From assembly GCA_944386805.1 (NCBI GenBank), contig CALXCO010000006.1, positions 26,176-90,175 of the forward strand: a stretch of 64,000 nt of DNA. Direction: 5' to 3'. Shown piece by piece: positions 43,305 through 53,558 of the stretch. The translations under genes and the position numbers were made by a program. Each line of letters begins with the position of its first letter. The first letter of the stretch is position 1. A model generated the notes under the pieces. That model saw only the letters and a program-made list of their open reading frames with translations, did not search any database and was not told where the DNA came from. Source of the DNA: an uncultured Clostridia bacterium. Its GTDB lineage: Bacteria > Bacillota > Clostridia > Oscillospirales > Ruminococcaceae.

Positions 43305-44675
43305 GTGAAAAGACGGATTTTAAGCTTTCTGTGTCTGCTGATGGCGGTTATGATGCTGAATGGCTGTTCCGCAACCAATGTCATCACCGGTGTCGACGCG
43401 CTTTTGCGTCCACCCCGCCTGACAGATGACCAGAATGATATTTATGACGCACTGACTTCATACCTGTCGGGTAAGGAGATGCATCTGGTCTATCCGCAGA
43501 AGGGTGAATACCTTTCCGCCTTTATTCAGCGTGATCTGGATGGCGACCAGCTGGACGAAGCGGTGGTCTTTTATCAGCTGTCGGCTTCTACTTCTGCCGC
43601 ACCGATCAATATGGCAATTATGGGCCATCAGGACGGTAAATGGACCGTCGTATCGGATATTCAGCTGGACGGAAGCGGCGTCGAGGATTTTACCGTTGTC
43701 GAAGGAAATGGTAAAACCATGATGGCGGTCGGTTTGTCCTATGCAGGAGAATCGGGAAGCAGTCTGCTCCAGATTTTCAGACTGGACGGACAGGAATTGC
43801 AGCTGGTTTTTTCTCGGACCTATCTGGCCAAAACCATCTGTGATCTGACGGGAGACGGAGAAAACGAGCTTTTGCTGGTTTATCCGCATGAGGACAGTGA
43901 AGGCACGCAGAGCATACAGGCCGGTTTGTTTATATGTGACGACAGTGGGAGCGAGGATGAAAATTTTGTTCAGGCAGCCTACTGTCTGGTCAATCCGGAA
44001 ATTACCCGCTACCAGCAGCTGAATACAGTGGTTTCTGTTCAGAACAGCCTGGTCACCAGTGTGCATATCTATCTGGATGGGTACCGTGGAGGTTCGATGT
44101 TGACGGAAGAGCTGCAATTGCAGATAAAGGATGGAGTTTCTACAATGGAAAACCTGACCTGGTCGGATACCGGCGAGTGGGAGGGTGAAACCTATCCGCA
44201 GCGGGTGGCACTGAACGCAATGGATATCAATGACGACGGCTGGTATGAAATTCCAGGGCAGGAAATGCTTCCCGGATATACGGAGGAGAATACCGATATT
44301 ATATATCTGACAACTTGGTACCGTCATATCGGTCACCGGTATATTCCATTATATTCGGCGTATATCAGCACGCTGCTCAGCTATCAGTTTGTCTTTCCAA
44401 ATGAATGGGTCGGGAATGTAACGGCTTATCGCGGACCTTATGGCAATGAAATCACCTTTTCGGTATGGGATGAGCGGAAGCCAATGGAGGATACGGCACT
44501 AATGTCGCTGCGGGCGGTAAATATTGCCAGCTGGCGGTCGGGTAAGGTGTCTCCTGAATATGAATACCTTGGCTCGCGTGGACAGATTGTCTTTCTGGCG
44601 CGGGTAATTGATACCGAAAGCAGATATTCGATCTCGATGGCGGATATCCAACAACGCTTTATGGATATGGGATAA
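43305..44675 (+). CDS. Uncharacterised lipoprotein with Asp-rich repeat motifs
   Basis: 456 residues. The signal peptide ends in the lipobox LNGC at about residue 21, so it is lipid-anchored outside the membrane. At least three D-x-D/N-x-D-G-like turns occur (DLDGDQLDE, DLTGDGENE, DINDDGWYE), the calcium-loop style of FG-GAP/VCBS beta-propeller blades. GTG start at 43305, 7 nt after GGAGG. The next two genes are a response regulator and histidine kinase 13 and 30 nt apart, so it may be the sensory partner of that two-component system (inference). Family not recognised. Confidence 0.8.
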   Translation: MKRRILSFLCLLMAVMMLNGCSATNVITGVDALLRPPRLTDDQNDIYDALTSYLSGKEMHLVYPQKGEYLSAFIQRDLDGDQLDEAVVFYQLSASTSAAPINMAIMGHQDGKWTVVSDIQLDGSGVEDFTVVEGNGKTMMAVGLSYAGESGSSLLQIFRLDGQELQLVFSRTYLAKTICDLTGDGENELLLVYPHEDSEGTQSIQAGLFICDDSGSEDENFVQAAYCLVNPEITRYQQLNTVVSVQNSLVTSVHIYLDGYRGGSMLTEELQLQIKDGVSTMENLTWSDTGEWEGETYPQRVALNAMDINDDGWYEIPGQEMLPGYTEENTDIIYLTTWYRHIGHRYIPLYSAYISTLLSYQFVFPNEWVGNVTAYRGPYGNEITFSVWDERKPMEDTALMSLRAVNIASWRSGKVSPEYEYLGSRGQIVFLARVIDTESRYSISMADIQQRFMDMG

Positions 44676-44688
44676 AGGGGTGGAAAAA

Positions 44689-45381
44689 ATGAAACGGATT
44701 CTGGTGGTAGAAGATGAAGACGCGATTCGTGGCTTTGTCGTCGTCAATTTGCAGCGCAGTGGTTATATGGTTGTAGATGCGGCCAGCGGCGAACAGGCAC
44801 TTGCTGCTTATGAAGCAGCGGATGGCGATTTTGATGTGGTTTTGCTGGACATTACGCTGCCCGGTATCGACGGATTTGAGGTCTGCCGCAGACTGCGGGC
44901 AAAGTCGGCGACATTGGGAATCATCTTCCTGACGGCACGGACCCAGGAGATGGACAAGGTCGGCGGACTGATGATGGGGGCAGACGATTATGTGACCAAG
45001 CCCTTTTCTCCGTCTGAACTGGTTGCACGGGTGGATGCGGTTTACCGCCGGGTACAGCTGGCGACTGCTTCTCCCAGAGCTGCCGTAATTGAAAGCGGAC
45101 CGTTTGTCCTGAATACCAAAAGCAGGACGCTGCACAAAAATGGCCGGCAGATTGATCTTACCCAGGTCGAGTATCAGATTGTCGAACTGCTGATGCAGCA
45201 CCATGGGGACGCAATGGAGCGGACCAAAATTCTTGGAGAAGTATGGGGCACAGCGGTCTATACCGACGCCAAGATCGTGGATGTCAACATCCGCCGCCTT
45301 CGGGTCAAGATCGAGGATGAGCCGTCCAGTCCGCAGTATATCCAGACCGTGTGGGGATATGGGTACAAGTGGTGCCCATAA
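44689..45381 (+). CDS. OmpR-family response regulator
   Basis: 230 residues. The receiver domain spans 1-115 (RILVVEDEDAIRGF; phosphoacceptor in VVLLDITLPG; conserved Lys in YVTKPFSPSEL) and the winged-helix DNA-binding domain about 135-228 (the last part reads VDVNIRRLRVKIEDE then TVWGYGYKW). It starts after AAAGGGG; the GTG at 44680 is an alternative. Cognate kinase 30 nt downstream. Confidence 0.95.
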   Translation: MKRILVVEDEDAIRGFVVVNLQRSGYMVVDAASGEQALAAYEAADGDFDVVLLDITLPGIDGFEVCRRLRAKSATLGIIFLTARTQEMDKVGGLMMGADDYVTKPFSPSELVARVDAVYRRVQLATASPRAAVIESGPFVLNTKSRTLHKNGRQIDLTQVEYQIVELLMQHHGDAMERTKILGEVWGTAVYTDAKIVDVNIRRLRVKIEDEPSSPQYIQTVWGYGYKWCP

Positions 45382-45411
45382 AAGCAGAATGACCGGAAAG
45401 GGAGACGGAAA

Positions 45412-46881
45412 ATGCGGGTAAAAGGTATTGCGCAGAAATGGCTGCTGAACTCCTTTGGTATCGTTCTGGTCATTTTGATTATCTTCATCATTGGAATTGG
45501 GGTACTGCTCCGGGAATATTATTACGGCGCAGTTCAGCAGCTGCTGCTGGCAAGATCGGATTTTGTTTACAGTATGCTGGAGCGGTATGCACAGGGCAGC
45601 GCAACCGGCTCTGTCGACGGAGATCTGCGGGATTATGTCGTTTCATATGCCGACAAGGAGACAATCGAACTGATGGCACTGGACCCGTCCGGTGTCACCA
45701 AACTGACCTCCAGTGGTTTTACCTATCAGAGCGGAGCGGCACCGGATTATCAGGAAGCATTGGAATCTGATTCGGGCATTGGCTGGTGGACAGGCGAGAT
45801 GAACGGACAGAAGGTGATGGCTGTCTGTCGGCTGGTGCCGGTTTTGAACAGCAGTTATTCGGCTTTTCGGTTTGTGGTTTCGTTGGAGATGGTGGACAGG
45901 ATTATCATGTCGTTGATTTTGCTGGTCACCGGACTGGGATTTGTCGTGCTGACAGGGGTTTATCTGGTCGGCATCGCATTTGCGAAAAGCCTCGTCCGTC
46001 CTATTCGGGAACTGGGTGCTGCTGCCCGCAAGATAGCCGGCGGCGATTTTAAAACCCGCATTTCCCGTGAAGCAGATGACGAGCTGGGCGAGCTCTGTGA
46101 AACGGTCAATTCGATGGCGGATGAACTGGAAACGGCGGAAAGACTGAAAAATGACTTTATTTCGTCTGTCTCACATGAACTGCGTACACCATTGACGGCA
46201 ATTCAGGGTTGGGCAGAAACGCTCAGCGATATAGGACATGAGGGCAGTATATCTTCTGATGAGCAGCAGCTGATGGAAAAAGGCATGCGGGTCATTCTGG
46301 ATGAAACCCAACGCCTTTCGGGAATGGTCGAGGAATTACTGGACTTTTCGCGGATGGAAAGCGGTCGGCTGAATATGCAGAAGGAAAAGATGGATATTCT
46401 GGCCGAACTGGAAGAAGCGGTTCTGATTTACGAGGAAAAAGCCAAAAAGGAAAATATACTTGTCCGGTATACCGGACCGGGAATGCTGCCGGTGATTTTT
46501 GGCGACCGGGCACGGCTGCGCCAGGTGTTTATCAACGTCATCGACAATGCAATCAAATATTCCGATGCAGGCGGGGAAATTCGCATCAGTGCCACGGTCC
46601 GCGGAGACAGCATCCTGATACAGGTGTCGGATGACGGGATTGGTATTGCGCCGGAAGATCTGCCGCGGGTCAAAATGCGGTTTTATAAAGGAAATTATTC
46701 CCGACGGGGAAGTGGAATCGGGCTGGCAGTCGCCGACGAAATCATCTCCCAGCATGGCGGCAGCCTGACATTGACTTCGACTGTTGGCGTGGGAACGACG
46801 GTAAATATCCTGCTGCCGATTAGTGCGCAGGAACCGGACACTCCAAACGTCGATGGACAGAAGATTATCGAAATTGAGTAA
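45412..46881 (+). CDS. HAMP-domain sensor histidine kinase
   Basis: 489 residues. Two membrane segments (about 10-36 and 165-190) bracket an extracellular sensor domain, followed by HAMP (about 190-240), the HisKA phosphoacceptor SVSHELRTPLTAIQGW, and an HATPase_c domain with N (VIDNAIKY), G1 (DDGIGI) and G2 (SGIGLAV) boxes. It phosphorylates the preceding response regulator. A lipoprotein gene leads the same cluster and may supply the input. Confidence 0.95.
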   Translation: MRVKGIAQKWLLNSFGIVLVILIIFIIGIGVLLREYYYGAVQQLLLARSDFVYSMLERYAQGSATGSVDGDLRDYVVSYADKETIELMALDPSGVTKLTSSGFTYQSGAAPDYQEALESDSGIGWWTGEMNGQKVMAVCRLVPVLNSSYSAFRFVVSLEMVDRIIMSLILLVTGLGFVVLTGVYLVGIAFAKSLVRPIRELGAAARKIAGGDFKTRISREADDELGELCETVNSMADELETAERLKNDFISSVSHELRTPLTAIQGWAETLSDIGHEGSISSDEQQLMEKGMRVILDETQRLSGMVEELLDFSRMESGRLNMQKEKMDILAELEEAVLIYEEKAKKENILVRYTGPGMLPVIFGDRARLRQVFINVIDNAIKYSDAGGEIRISATVRGDSILIQVSDDGIGIAPEDLPRVKMRFYKGNYSRRGSGIGLAVADEIISQHGGSLTLTSTVGVGTTVNILLPISAQEPDTPNVDGQKIIEIE

Positions 46882-46902
46882 GAAAAAAGGACGGAGAAAG
46901 AA

Positions 46903-47388
46903 ATGATAACACTCAGAAAAGCATCTGCACAGGATCTGGATGCCATCGCGGCAGTAGAGGCCGCCTGTTTCCCACAGGCGGAGGCTGCTTCCAGAGAGAG
47001 TCTGGAACAAAGGCTGAACTTTTATCCCGATCACTTCTGGTTGTTGGAAGAAGACGGACAGCTAATCAGTTTTGTCAATGGAATGGTCACCAGTCTGCCG
47101 GATTTGACGGATGAGATGTATGAAAAAGCCGGCATGCACGACCCAAACGGAGACTGGCAGATGATTTTCGGAGTGGATACGATCCCTTCCCACCGCTGTA
47201 AAGGTTATGCCGGAAAGGTGCTTCGGGCGGCGATTGAGGAGACAAGAGCTGCCGGGAAAAAAGGACTGGTTCTGACCTGCAAACCACGGCTGATTCATTA
47301 TTATGCAGGATTCGGGTTTGTCGATGAAGGGGTATCAGATTCAGAGCACGGCGGTGTTGTATGGCACCAGATGCGGCTGACCTTTTGA
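46903..47388 (+). CDS. GNAT-family N-acetyltransferase
   Basis: 161 residues of GNAT fold. Start of the fold ITLRKASAQDLDAIAAVEAA; the CoA-binding motif A is HRCKGYAGKVLRAAIEETR (about 103-121), with the late YAGFGFVDEGVSDSE typical of small-molecule acetyltransferases. It starts after GGACGGAGAAAG, 21 nt behind the kinase gene. The substrate is unknown. Confidence 0.88.
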   Translation: MITLRKASAQDLDAIAAVEAACFPQAEAASRESLEQRLNFYPDHFWLLEEDGQLISFVNGMVTSLPDLTDEMYEKAGMHDPNGDWQMIFGVDTIPSHRCKGYAGKVLRAAIEETRAAGKKGLVLTCKPRLIHYYAGFGFVDEGVSDSEHGGVVWHQMRLTF

Positions 47389-47446
47389 ATTTTCTGTAAA
47401 AGGGAACAAAAGTGCGAAAATAAGGATGAATGTTCAGAAATATCCG

Positions 47447-47475
47447 TTGATTTTTGGTGCGCAAGCCGATATAAT
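47447..47475 (+). promoter_or_regulatory. Promoter of the DUF1385-prmC-recA run
   Basis: TTGATT and TATAAT separated by 17 bp. The 140-nt leader contains a TGTGCC/GGCACA hairpin (about 47550-47588) and a TGTCCGGACA palindrome near 47516, of unknown role. Confidence 0.7.
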
Positions 47476-47624
47476 AGATAAGGAATTATCGGGAGAAATT
47501 GCTGTCATGGACGTTTGTCCGGACAGCTGCCACCAGATATGAAATCCTTTGTGCCGAGCGGGAATAGCGTGTCGTATCCCCGGCACAGTATCTGTATACA
47601 GTTTTGACAGGAAGAAGGAATCAC

Positions 47625-48578
47625 ATGAATAAATCTGAGCATCCTACCTGTCCTGCCGGATTCAAAACCAGTATCGGCGGACAGGCGATTATTGAAGGCG
47701 TCATGATGAAAGGCCCCAAAAAGACCGCTATGTCGGTTCGCAAACAGGACGGGACCCTGTATCATGAAGTCTGGGACAATCCGGAAAAGAAATGGTATCA
47801 TAAAGTCCCGTTTGTTCGTGGAATCACCAACTTTATCAGCAGTATGCTGGATGGCTACAAATGCCTGATGAAGTCGGCGGAAATCGCGACCGACGGCATT
47901 GAAGATGAAAATCCGTCAAAGTTTGACCAGTGGCTGGAAGAAAAGTTCGGCGACAAACTGGTCAAAACGGTCGGATATATTTCGATGATACTGGGGCTGG
48001 TACTGGCAATGCTGCTGTTTGTCTACCTTCCGGCTCAGGCGGTCAGCCTGTGCAAAGGCTTTTTGCCGGCATGGAGCTATTCGCTGGTCGAAGGACTGAT
48101 TAAGCTGGGTATTTTTATCGGGTATATGGCGCTGGTTTCGCTGATGCCGGATATGAAGCGGCTGTTTTCCTACCATGGCGCTGAACATAAGACGATCGCC
48201 TGCTTTGAAGCGGGCGAGGCACTGACGGTCGAAAATGTCCGCAAACATACCCGTTTTCATCCCCGCTGCGGTACAAGCTTTATCTTTCTGGTGCTGTTTA
48301 TTTCGATTCTGCTTTCATCGGTCGTCACCTGGAACAGTCTGGTGATGCGTGTGGCGCTCAAACTGCTGATGCTGCCGCTGGTGATGGCGATTGCCTATGA
48401 ACTGATTCGTCTGGCCGGACGGCATGACAATCTGTTTACCCGGATTGTCTCCTGGCCGGGACTGAAAATCCAGCGTCTGACAACCCGCGAACCGGATGAC
48501 GGCATGATTGAGGCTGCTATTGCTTCGATTGAAGCGGTTTTGCCGGAAGATCTGAAAGACGCGGTATGGGGTGAGTAA
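47625..48578 (+). CDS. DUF1385 family membrane protein
   Basis: 317 residues. N-terminal IGGQAIIEGVMMKGP is the DUF1385 hallmark. Several membrane segments occur at about residues 115-165 and 215-265, and the conserved YHGAEHKTIACFEAGE with RCGTSF is intact. The family is widespread in Firmicutes and often lies near prmC, prfA or rpmE; its function is unknown. The start at 47625 follows AGAAGGA. It ends 5 nt before prmC. Confidence 0.9.
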   Translation: MNKSEHPTCPAGFKTSIGGQAIIEGVMMKGPKKTAMSVRKQDGTLYHEVWDNPEKKWYHKVPFVRGITNFISSMLDGYKCLMKSAEIATDGIEDENPSKFDQWLEEKFGDKLVKTVGYISMILGLVLAMLLFVYLPAQAVSLCKGFLPAWSYSLVEGLIKLGIFIGYMALVSLMPDMKRLFSYHGAEHKTIACFEAGEALTVENVRKHTRFHPRCGTSFIFLVLFISILLSSVVTWNSLVMRVALKLLMLPLVMAIAYELIRLAGRHDNLFTRIVSWPGLKIQRLTTREPDDGMIEAAIASIEAVLPEDLKDAVWGE

Positions 48579-48583
48579 ACCGG

Positions 48584-49465
48584 ATGGAAAAGACGCAGAC
48601 GCTGGAGACGTTGCTGCAAGGCAGCAGCGTCCCGCTTGACCGGTTGGAACACGCAATACAGCATGCGCTGGAAGGAATTACCGACGCGCCTGGCTTTGAA
48701 GCAGGTCTGATGCTGGAGACGGTTTTCGGCGTTTCACGCACCGATATTCTGCTGGGAAAAACAGTCCCACTGGATGAAAAGCAGCGCGCACAGATTGCCG
48801 CGCTGCTTGGTGGCCGGAAAGAACGCCGACCGCTGCAATATCTGCTGGGCAGCTGGGAGTTTTACGGACGTCCGTTTATTGTAGGAGAAGGGGTGCTGAT
48901 TCCACGTCCTGATACCGAGATTCTGGCTGAACAGGTGCTGGAAGGAATGAAGGATACCCCCAGTCCACGGATTCTGGAGCTGTGCGGCGGCAGCGGCTGT
49001 CTGGCGGTTACGATTGCGCTGGAACGGCCGGGTACAGAGGTCTGGTGTGTAGAAAAATCACCGGAGGCTTTTTCGTATCTACAAAAGAACAATGAAGCCC
49101 TCGGTGCAGGCGTACATACGTTGCTTGGTGACGCTCTGGACACCGGATGTGTAGAGGGTGATTTTGACTGCATTCTCTCCAATCCGCCTTACCTCTCGGA
49201 CAGCGATATGCGGGAACTGGAGCCGGAGCTTTCCTATGAACCGGTCATGGCACTGTATGGAGAGTCGGACGGCCTTTTCTTTTATCGCGAGCTGACAGCA
49301 CGATGGGCGGACAGACTGCGTCCGGGTGGACTTCTGGCCTATGAAATCGGAATGGGACAGCATCCGCAGGTTGCTGCAATGATGGAGGCGGCCGGGCTAA
49401 ATACCATTTGCCAAACAAGGGATTACGGTGGTATAATTAGAGTGCTGACCGCAAGGAAAAGATAA
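48584..49465 (+). CDS. prmC: Peptide chain release factor N5-glutamine methyltransferase
   Basis: 293 residues. It methylates the GGQ glutamine of release factors using SAM. The motif LIPRPDTEILAEQVL precedes the SAM loop ILELCGGSGCLAV, and the catalytic NPPYLSD is at about residues 203-209. Length is normal. It directly follows DUF1385. No prfA gene is in the window. Confidence 0.94.
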   Translation: MEKTQTLETLLQGSSVPLDRLEHAIQHALEGITDAPGFEAGLMLETVFGVSRTDILLGKTVPLDEKQRAQIAALLGGRKERRPLQYLLGSWEFYGRPFIVGEGVLIPRPDTEILAEQVLEGMKDTPSPRILELCGGSGCLAVTIALERPGTEVWCVEKSPEAFSYLQKNNEALGAGVHTLLGDALDTGCVEGDFDCILSNPPYLSDSDMRELEPELSYEPVMALYGESDGLFFYRELTARWADRLRPGGLLAYEIGMGQHPQVAAMMEAAGLNTICQTRDYGGIIRVLTARKR

Positions 49466-49525
49466 TCCTGACAGCGCTGTAACTTCATAAAAATCAGGAC
49501 AGTATGGAAAGGAATGGAATAGATT

Positions 49526-50794
49526 ATGGCGAAAGCAAAGGGCGGCGACAAGAACGGACTTCAGCAGCTGGATACCCGTGAGGAACGCCGCAAGGCCCTT
49601 GAAGAGGTCATTGCACAGGTTGAAAAACAGTATGGCCCCGGTTCCCTGATGCGGCTGGGACAGAATAAAACGATGAACGTGGATGTCATTCCGACCGGGT
49701 CGCTCTGCCTGGATATTGCACTCGGCGTCGGTGGCGTCCCCAAAGGAAGAATCGTCGAGATTTACGGTCCGGAATCTTCCGGTAAGACGACGGTTGCGTT
49801 GCAGATGGTCGCACAGGCGCAGAAGGCCGGCGGTGAAGCGGCGTTTATCGACGTTGAACATGCTCTGGACCCGGTTTATGCGAAGGCACTGGGTGTCGAT
49901 ATTGATTCGCTGCTGGTTTCCCAGCCGTCGACCGGTGAGGAAGCGCTGGAAATCACCGAAGCACTGGTTCGTTCCAATGCTCTTTCAATTATTGTCATTG
50001 ACTCGGTCGCAGCAATGGCGACCAAAGCTGAAATTGAAGGGGATATGGGCGACAGCCATGTCGGATTGCAGGCAAGACTGATGAGCCAGGCCATGCGTAA
50101 GCTGACCGGCATTATCGGCAAGACCAACTGCGTCGCGATCTTTATCAACCAGATTCGTGAAAAGATCGGCGTCATGTTCGGCAACCCGGAGACGACAACC
50201 GGCGGCCGTGCGCTGAAATACTTTGCGACGGTCCGTATCGATGTTCGCAAAGGCGAGGCCATCAAGGATGGCAACGAGTTTGTCGGCAATGTCACCCGCT
50301 GTAAGGTCGTCAAGAATAAGGTTGCGCCGCCTTTTAAGGAATGCTCGTTTGATCTGCTGTTTGGCGAGGGAACTTCCCGTGAAGGCGAGCTGATTGATCT
50401 GGGCACCGCGCTGGGTGTTATAGTCAAATCCGGCTCCTGGTTCAGCTTTAAGGGTGAACGGATTGGACAGGGTAAAGAGCGCGTTCGTGCCTTTTTGAAG
50501 AACAATCCGGCAGTTGGTGAGGAGATTGAAAAACTGATTCGTGAAAATATGGACCGCTTTGTCTTCAACCCGGCTACCAAGGGAAAAGCAGCCACCATTT
50601 CGGTGCGCGGCGGTGTGCTGGCATGGAATGGCAGTGCCTTTGTTCGTGAAGGCGGAGATGATACCGTTGTGGAAACGGCAGTCTCTGAGGATGAGGATAC
50701 AACCTATTCGCTGACCGATGAAGCACCGGATAATTCAGCTGATATCACCGATTTTGAACTGGATGTTGAAGCGGACCTGGATGACTTTGTATGA
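49526..50794 (+). CDS. recA: Recombinase RecA
   Basis: 422 residues. DNA strand exchange and SOS co-protease. Walker A is GPESSGKTT, the [13 protein letters not shown] and [22 protein letters not shown] regions (loops 1 and 2) are intact. The C-terminus is longer than usual by about 60 residues and very acidic (about 365-422), which in RecA tends to restrain activity. No intein. No clear LexA box is visible in the 60 bp before it. Its stop overlaps recX by 4 bp. Confidence 0.98.
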   Translation: MAKAKGGDKNGLQQLDTREERRKALEEVIAQVEKQYGPGSLMRLGQNKTMNVDVIPTGSLCLDIALGVGGVPKGRIVEIYGPESSGKTTVALQMVAQAQKAGGEAAFIDVEHALDPVYAKALGVDIDSLLVSQPSTGEEALEITEALVRSNALSIIVIDSVAAMATKAEIEGDMGDSHVGLQARLMSQAMRKLTGIIGKTNCVAIFINQIREKIGVMFGNPETTTGGRALKYFATVRIDVRKGEAIKDGNEFVGNVTRCKVVKNKVAPPFKECSFDLLFGEGTSREGELIDLGTALGVIVKSGSWFSFKGERIGQGKERVRAFLKNNPAVGEEIEKLIRENMDRFVFNPATKGKAATISVRGGVLAWNGSAFVREGGDDTVVETAVSEDEDTTYSLTDEAPDNSADITDFELDVEADLDDFV

Positions 50795-51462
50795 TCATAA
50801 CATCCATTACAAAATACGGGGATAAAGGAAATCGATACCGGATTGACGTAGATGGAGAATACTGGTATATTCTGGCGGATACACTAGTGATGGATTTCCA
50901 TCTGCGCAAGGGAATGACGGTCACGGAACAGCTGCTGGATGAGATTCGCGCTGCCGCCGATTACCGGAAAGGACGGGAGCGGGCATTTTATCTGCTGGAG
51001 AGCAGGGAACATACCAAATCTGAACTGGCGGTCAAACTTGCGCGGAATATTGACTGGGAGATGGCGCGGAAGATCGCGGACGAGATGGAGTCGCTGGGGC
51101 TGATTCATGAGACTGCGTATGCGAAAAGACTGGCAGAATACCTCAGCAGTGTCAAACACCACGGTTCCCGCCGTATCTATCAGGAGCTGATGAAAAAGGG
51201 GTTTTCTGGCAGTGATATCCAGCAGGCACTGGATACGATTGAAACCGATGAAGACGAGCTGACCGCCCTTGTACGAAGAAAGTACACCCGTTTTTTGCAG
51301 CCGTCAGAAGAAGAGGAACAGCCTTCCGGGTTTAACCGGGGGTACTCCAAAGGAAAGAATAAAGCAATTCAGGGGCTGATGCGCCTCGGATACAGCTTTG
51401 GTGAAAGCCTTGCCGCCGTCGAGCGGGTGGAGGCGGAACTGGCAGAAGAGCAGACAGACTGA
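50791..51462 (+). CDS. recX: RecA regulator RecX
   Basis: 223 residues built of RecX three-helix repeats (for example [20 protein letters not shown]). RecX binds RecA filaments and limits or adjusts their activity. It starts within the recA stop codon (ATGA), so translation is coupled. Order recA-recX is standard. Confidence 0.92.
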   Translation: MIITSITKYGDKGNRYRIDVDGEYWYILADTLVMDFHLRKGMTVTEQLLDEIRAAADYRKGRERAFYLLESREHTKSELAVKLARNIDWEMARKIADEMESLGLIHETAYAKRLAEYLSSVKHHGSRRIYQELMKKGFSGSDIQQALDTIETDEDELTALVRRKYTRFLQPSEEEEQPSGFNRGYSKGKNKAIQGLMRLGYSFGESLAAVERVEAELAEEQTD

Positions 51463-51508
51463 GACTGCATTATCAATGCCGGTGAATATACGAAAAGGGG
51501 AGCAATTT

Positions 51509-52903
51509 ATGTCCGAAAAACCGATCAAGGTCGGCATGGTAAGCCTTGGATGTCCAAAAAACCAGGTCGATGCCGAAAGGATGCTGCATAAACTGAAAGA
51601 AGCCGGGTTCCAGCTGGAAACCGAACCCGGACTGGCCGACGTTGTCATTATCAACACCTGCGGCTTTATCCAGTCGGCAAAGGAAGAAGCGATTGAAAAC
51701 ATCGACGAGTTCCTGACGCTGAAAGAGGAAGGCAGAATCAAAAAGGTTGTCATCACCGGTTGTCTGGCGGAACGCTACGCTGATGACATCGCGGAAAATA
51801 TGCCGCAGGCAGACGTTATCGCCGGTATCGGATGCGATGATGATATCGTTTCGATGGTACAGCGGGCACTCGATGGCGAGGTCCTGCGCCTCAAGGCACC
51901 GAAAGAAGATCTGTCGCTGGAAGGTGACCGGGAACTGTATTCGCTGCCGTTTTACGCCTATCTGAAGATCGCAGAAGGGTGCGATAACTGCTGCTCTTAC
52001 TGTGCGATTCCTTCGATTCGCGGACGCTTCCGTTCCCGTCCGATGGAAAATATCATTAAGGAAGCAGAACAGCTGGCGAAAAAAGGTGTTACTGAGCTGG
52101 TCGTTGTCGCGCAGGATACCACCCGCTATGGCCGGGACCTGTATGGCGAATATAAGCTCGCAGAACTGCTGCGTCAGCTGTGTAAAATTGACGGCATCCG
52201 CTGGATTCGTACCCTGTACGCATACCCTGAACGGATTACCGATGAACTGATCGATGTCATTGCTTCGGAAGAGAAGCTGGTCAAATATCTGGATATCCCG
52301 ATGCAGCATTGTGACCCCGATATCCTGCGGGCAATGAACCGTCCGGGCAGCGGCAAGGAATATAAGGCATTGATTCGCAAGCTGCGGGAAAGAATTCCCG
52401 GCATTGTGCTGAGAACCTCGCTGATCGCCGGATTCCCTGGAGAAAGCCATGACCAGTTTAAGAAACTGGCACAGTTTGTCAAGGATCTGCGTCTTGATCA
52501 TGTCGGCTGCTTCGCCTACTCTGAAGAAGAGGGCACCCGTGCTGCCGAGATGGAGCATCAGGTTGACCCTGAGGAACGTACCCGTCGTGCTGAGATTGTC
52601 ACCGAGGAACAGGACAACATCAACATGATGAAGAATGAAAAACGGCTGGGTCAGACGGTGACCGTTGTGACCGAAGGCTGGGATAAATACGCGGAATGTT
52701 ATTTTGGACGCAGTGAATACGAAGCGCCGGAAATTGATGGAAAGATTTTCTTCACTTCCCGCCGCCGTCCTTACCTTGGCGAGTATCTGCAGGTCCGGCT
52801 GGACGATATGATGGATATCGATATGCTGGGTACCAATGTAGAGGACATCGAAGACGGACAGTCGGATGAAAGGAATGACGCTGGCAATGAATCTGCCGAA
52901 TAA
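51509..52903 (+). CDS. rimO: Ribosomal protein S12 methylthiotransferase RimO
   Basis: 464 residues. The N-terminal UPF0004 domain (MVSLGCPKNQVDAERM) has three Cys for the auxiliary cluster. The radical SAM motif is GCDNCCSYCAIP (CxxxCxxC) and a C-terminal TRAM domain is present (about 390-455). It methylthiolates Asp89 of ribosomal protein S12. The start at 51509 follows AAAAGGGGAG. Its end overlaps pgsA by 17 bp. Confidence 0.94.
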   Translation: MSEKPIKVGMVSLGCPKNQVDAERMLHKLKEAGFQLETEPGLADVVIINTCGFIQSAKEEAIENIDEFLTLKEEGRIKKVVITGCLAERYADDIAENMPQADVIAGIGCDDDIVSMVQRALDGEVLRLKAPKEDLSLEGDRELYSLPFYAYLKIAEGCDNCCSYCAIPSIRGRFRSRPMENIIKEAEQLAKKGVTELVVVAQDTTRYGRDLYGEYKLAELLRQLCKIDGIRWIRTLYAYPERITDELIDVIASEEKLVKYLDIPMQHCDPDILRAMNRPGSGKEYKALIRKLRERIPGIVLRTSLIAGFPGESHDQFKKLAQFVKDLRLDHVGCFAYSEEEGTRAAEMEHQVDPEERTRRAEIVTEEQDNINMMKNEKRLGQTVTVVTEGWDKYAECYFGRSEYEAPEIDGKIFFTSRRRPYLGEYLQVRLDDMMDIDMLGTNVEDIEDGQSDERNDAGNESAE

Positions 52904-53450
52904 ACTGACCCTTTTACGGGTCATTCTGGTACCGTTTTTTCTGTTGTTTTTGCTGGTGGACCAGATTCCGCTGCATGGATTGTGGGCACTGGTGATCTTT
53001 GCGGCCGCGTCGATTACCGACGCGCTGGATGGGCATATCGCACGCAGCCGGGGACTGATTACCGATTTTGGTAAGTTCCTCGATCCGGTCGCCGATAAGG
53101 TGCTGGTATTTGCGGCACTGATTGCCTTTGTTGAGCTGGGACTGGCGTCTTCTGTCGCTGTCGTCATCATGATGGCACGGGAATTCCTGGTCAGTTCGAT
53201 GCGGATGGTTGCGGCAAGCAAGGGTCGGGTTATCGCTGCCGGAAAGTCCGGCAAGGTTAAAACCGCTGTTACGATGGTTTCGATTGTTGTGATTTTGCTG
53301 CTGATGGCGCTGGGTGATCTGGTCCCCGGTATGACGGTTTCGCTGGCGGCGATCAGCAATGTCCTGATCTGGATTTGCGGTGTTATTACCGTTTATTCCG
53401 GCGTCGAGTATCTGGTACAGAATAAGGACGTTTTTACCGGTTCGATGTAA
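52887..53450 (+). CDS. pgsA: CDP-diacylglycerol-glycerol-3-phosphate 3-phosphatidyltransferase
   Basis: 187-residue integral membrane enzyme, the committed step of phosphatidylglycerol synthesis. The CDP-alcohol phosphotransferase motif is complete: DALDGHIARSRGLITDFGKF then LDPVADK. About five membrane helices. The start at 52887 lies 12 nt after AAAGGAA; an ATG at 52875 is too close. It overlaps the end of rimO, so the two are coupled. Confidence 0.93.
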   Translation: MNLPNKLTLLRVILVPFFLLFLLVDQIPLHGLWALVIFAAASITDALDGHIARSRGLITDFGKFLDPVADKVLVFAALIAFVELGLASSVAVVIMMAREFLVSSMRMVAASKGRVIAAGKSGKVKTAVTMVSIVVILLLMALGDLVPGMTVSLAAISNVLIWICGVITVYSGVEYLVQNKDVFTGSM

Positions 53451-53456
53451 CCGGCA

Positions 53457-53527
53457 GCAAAAGCGGATGGTCTGCATATGGTGAGGGAGAGGTGTTTGTA
53501 CCCTGACCGTGCGCCGGGCGCTTTTGC
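53457..53527 (+). promoter_or_regulatory. Stem-loop between pgsA and the cysE leader ORF
   Basis: GCAAAAGCG (53457-53465) pairs with CGCTTTTGC (53519-53527) around an inner GGTGAGGG/CCCTGACC stem. No T-tract follows, so it is not an ordinary terminator. It does not match the T-box consensus. Confidence 0.5.
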
Positions 53528-53558
53528 CGATCAATCAACCTGAAGGGAATGGAAAACT

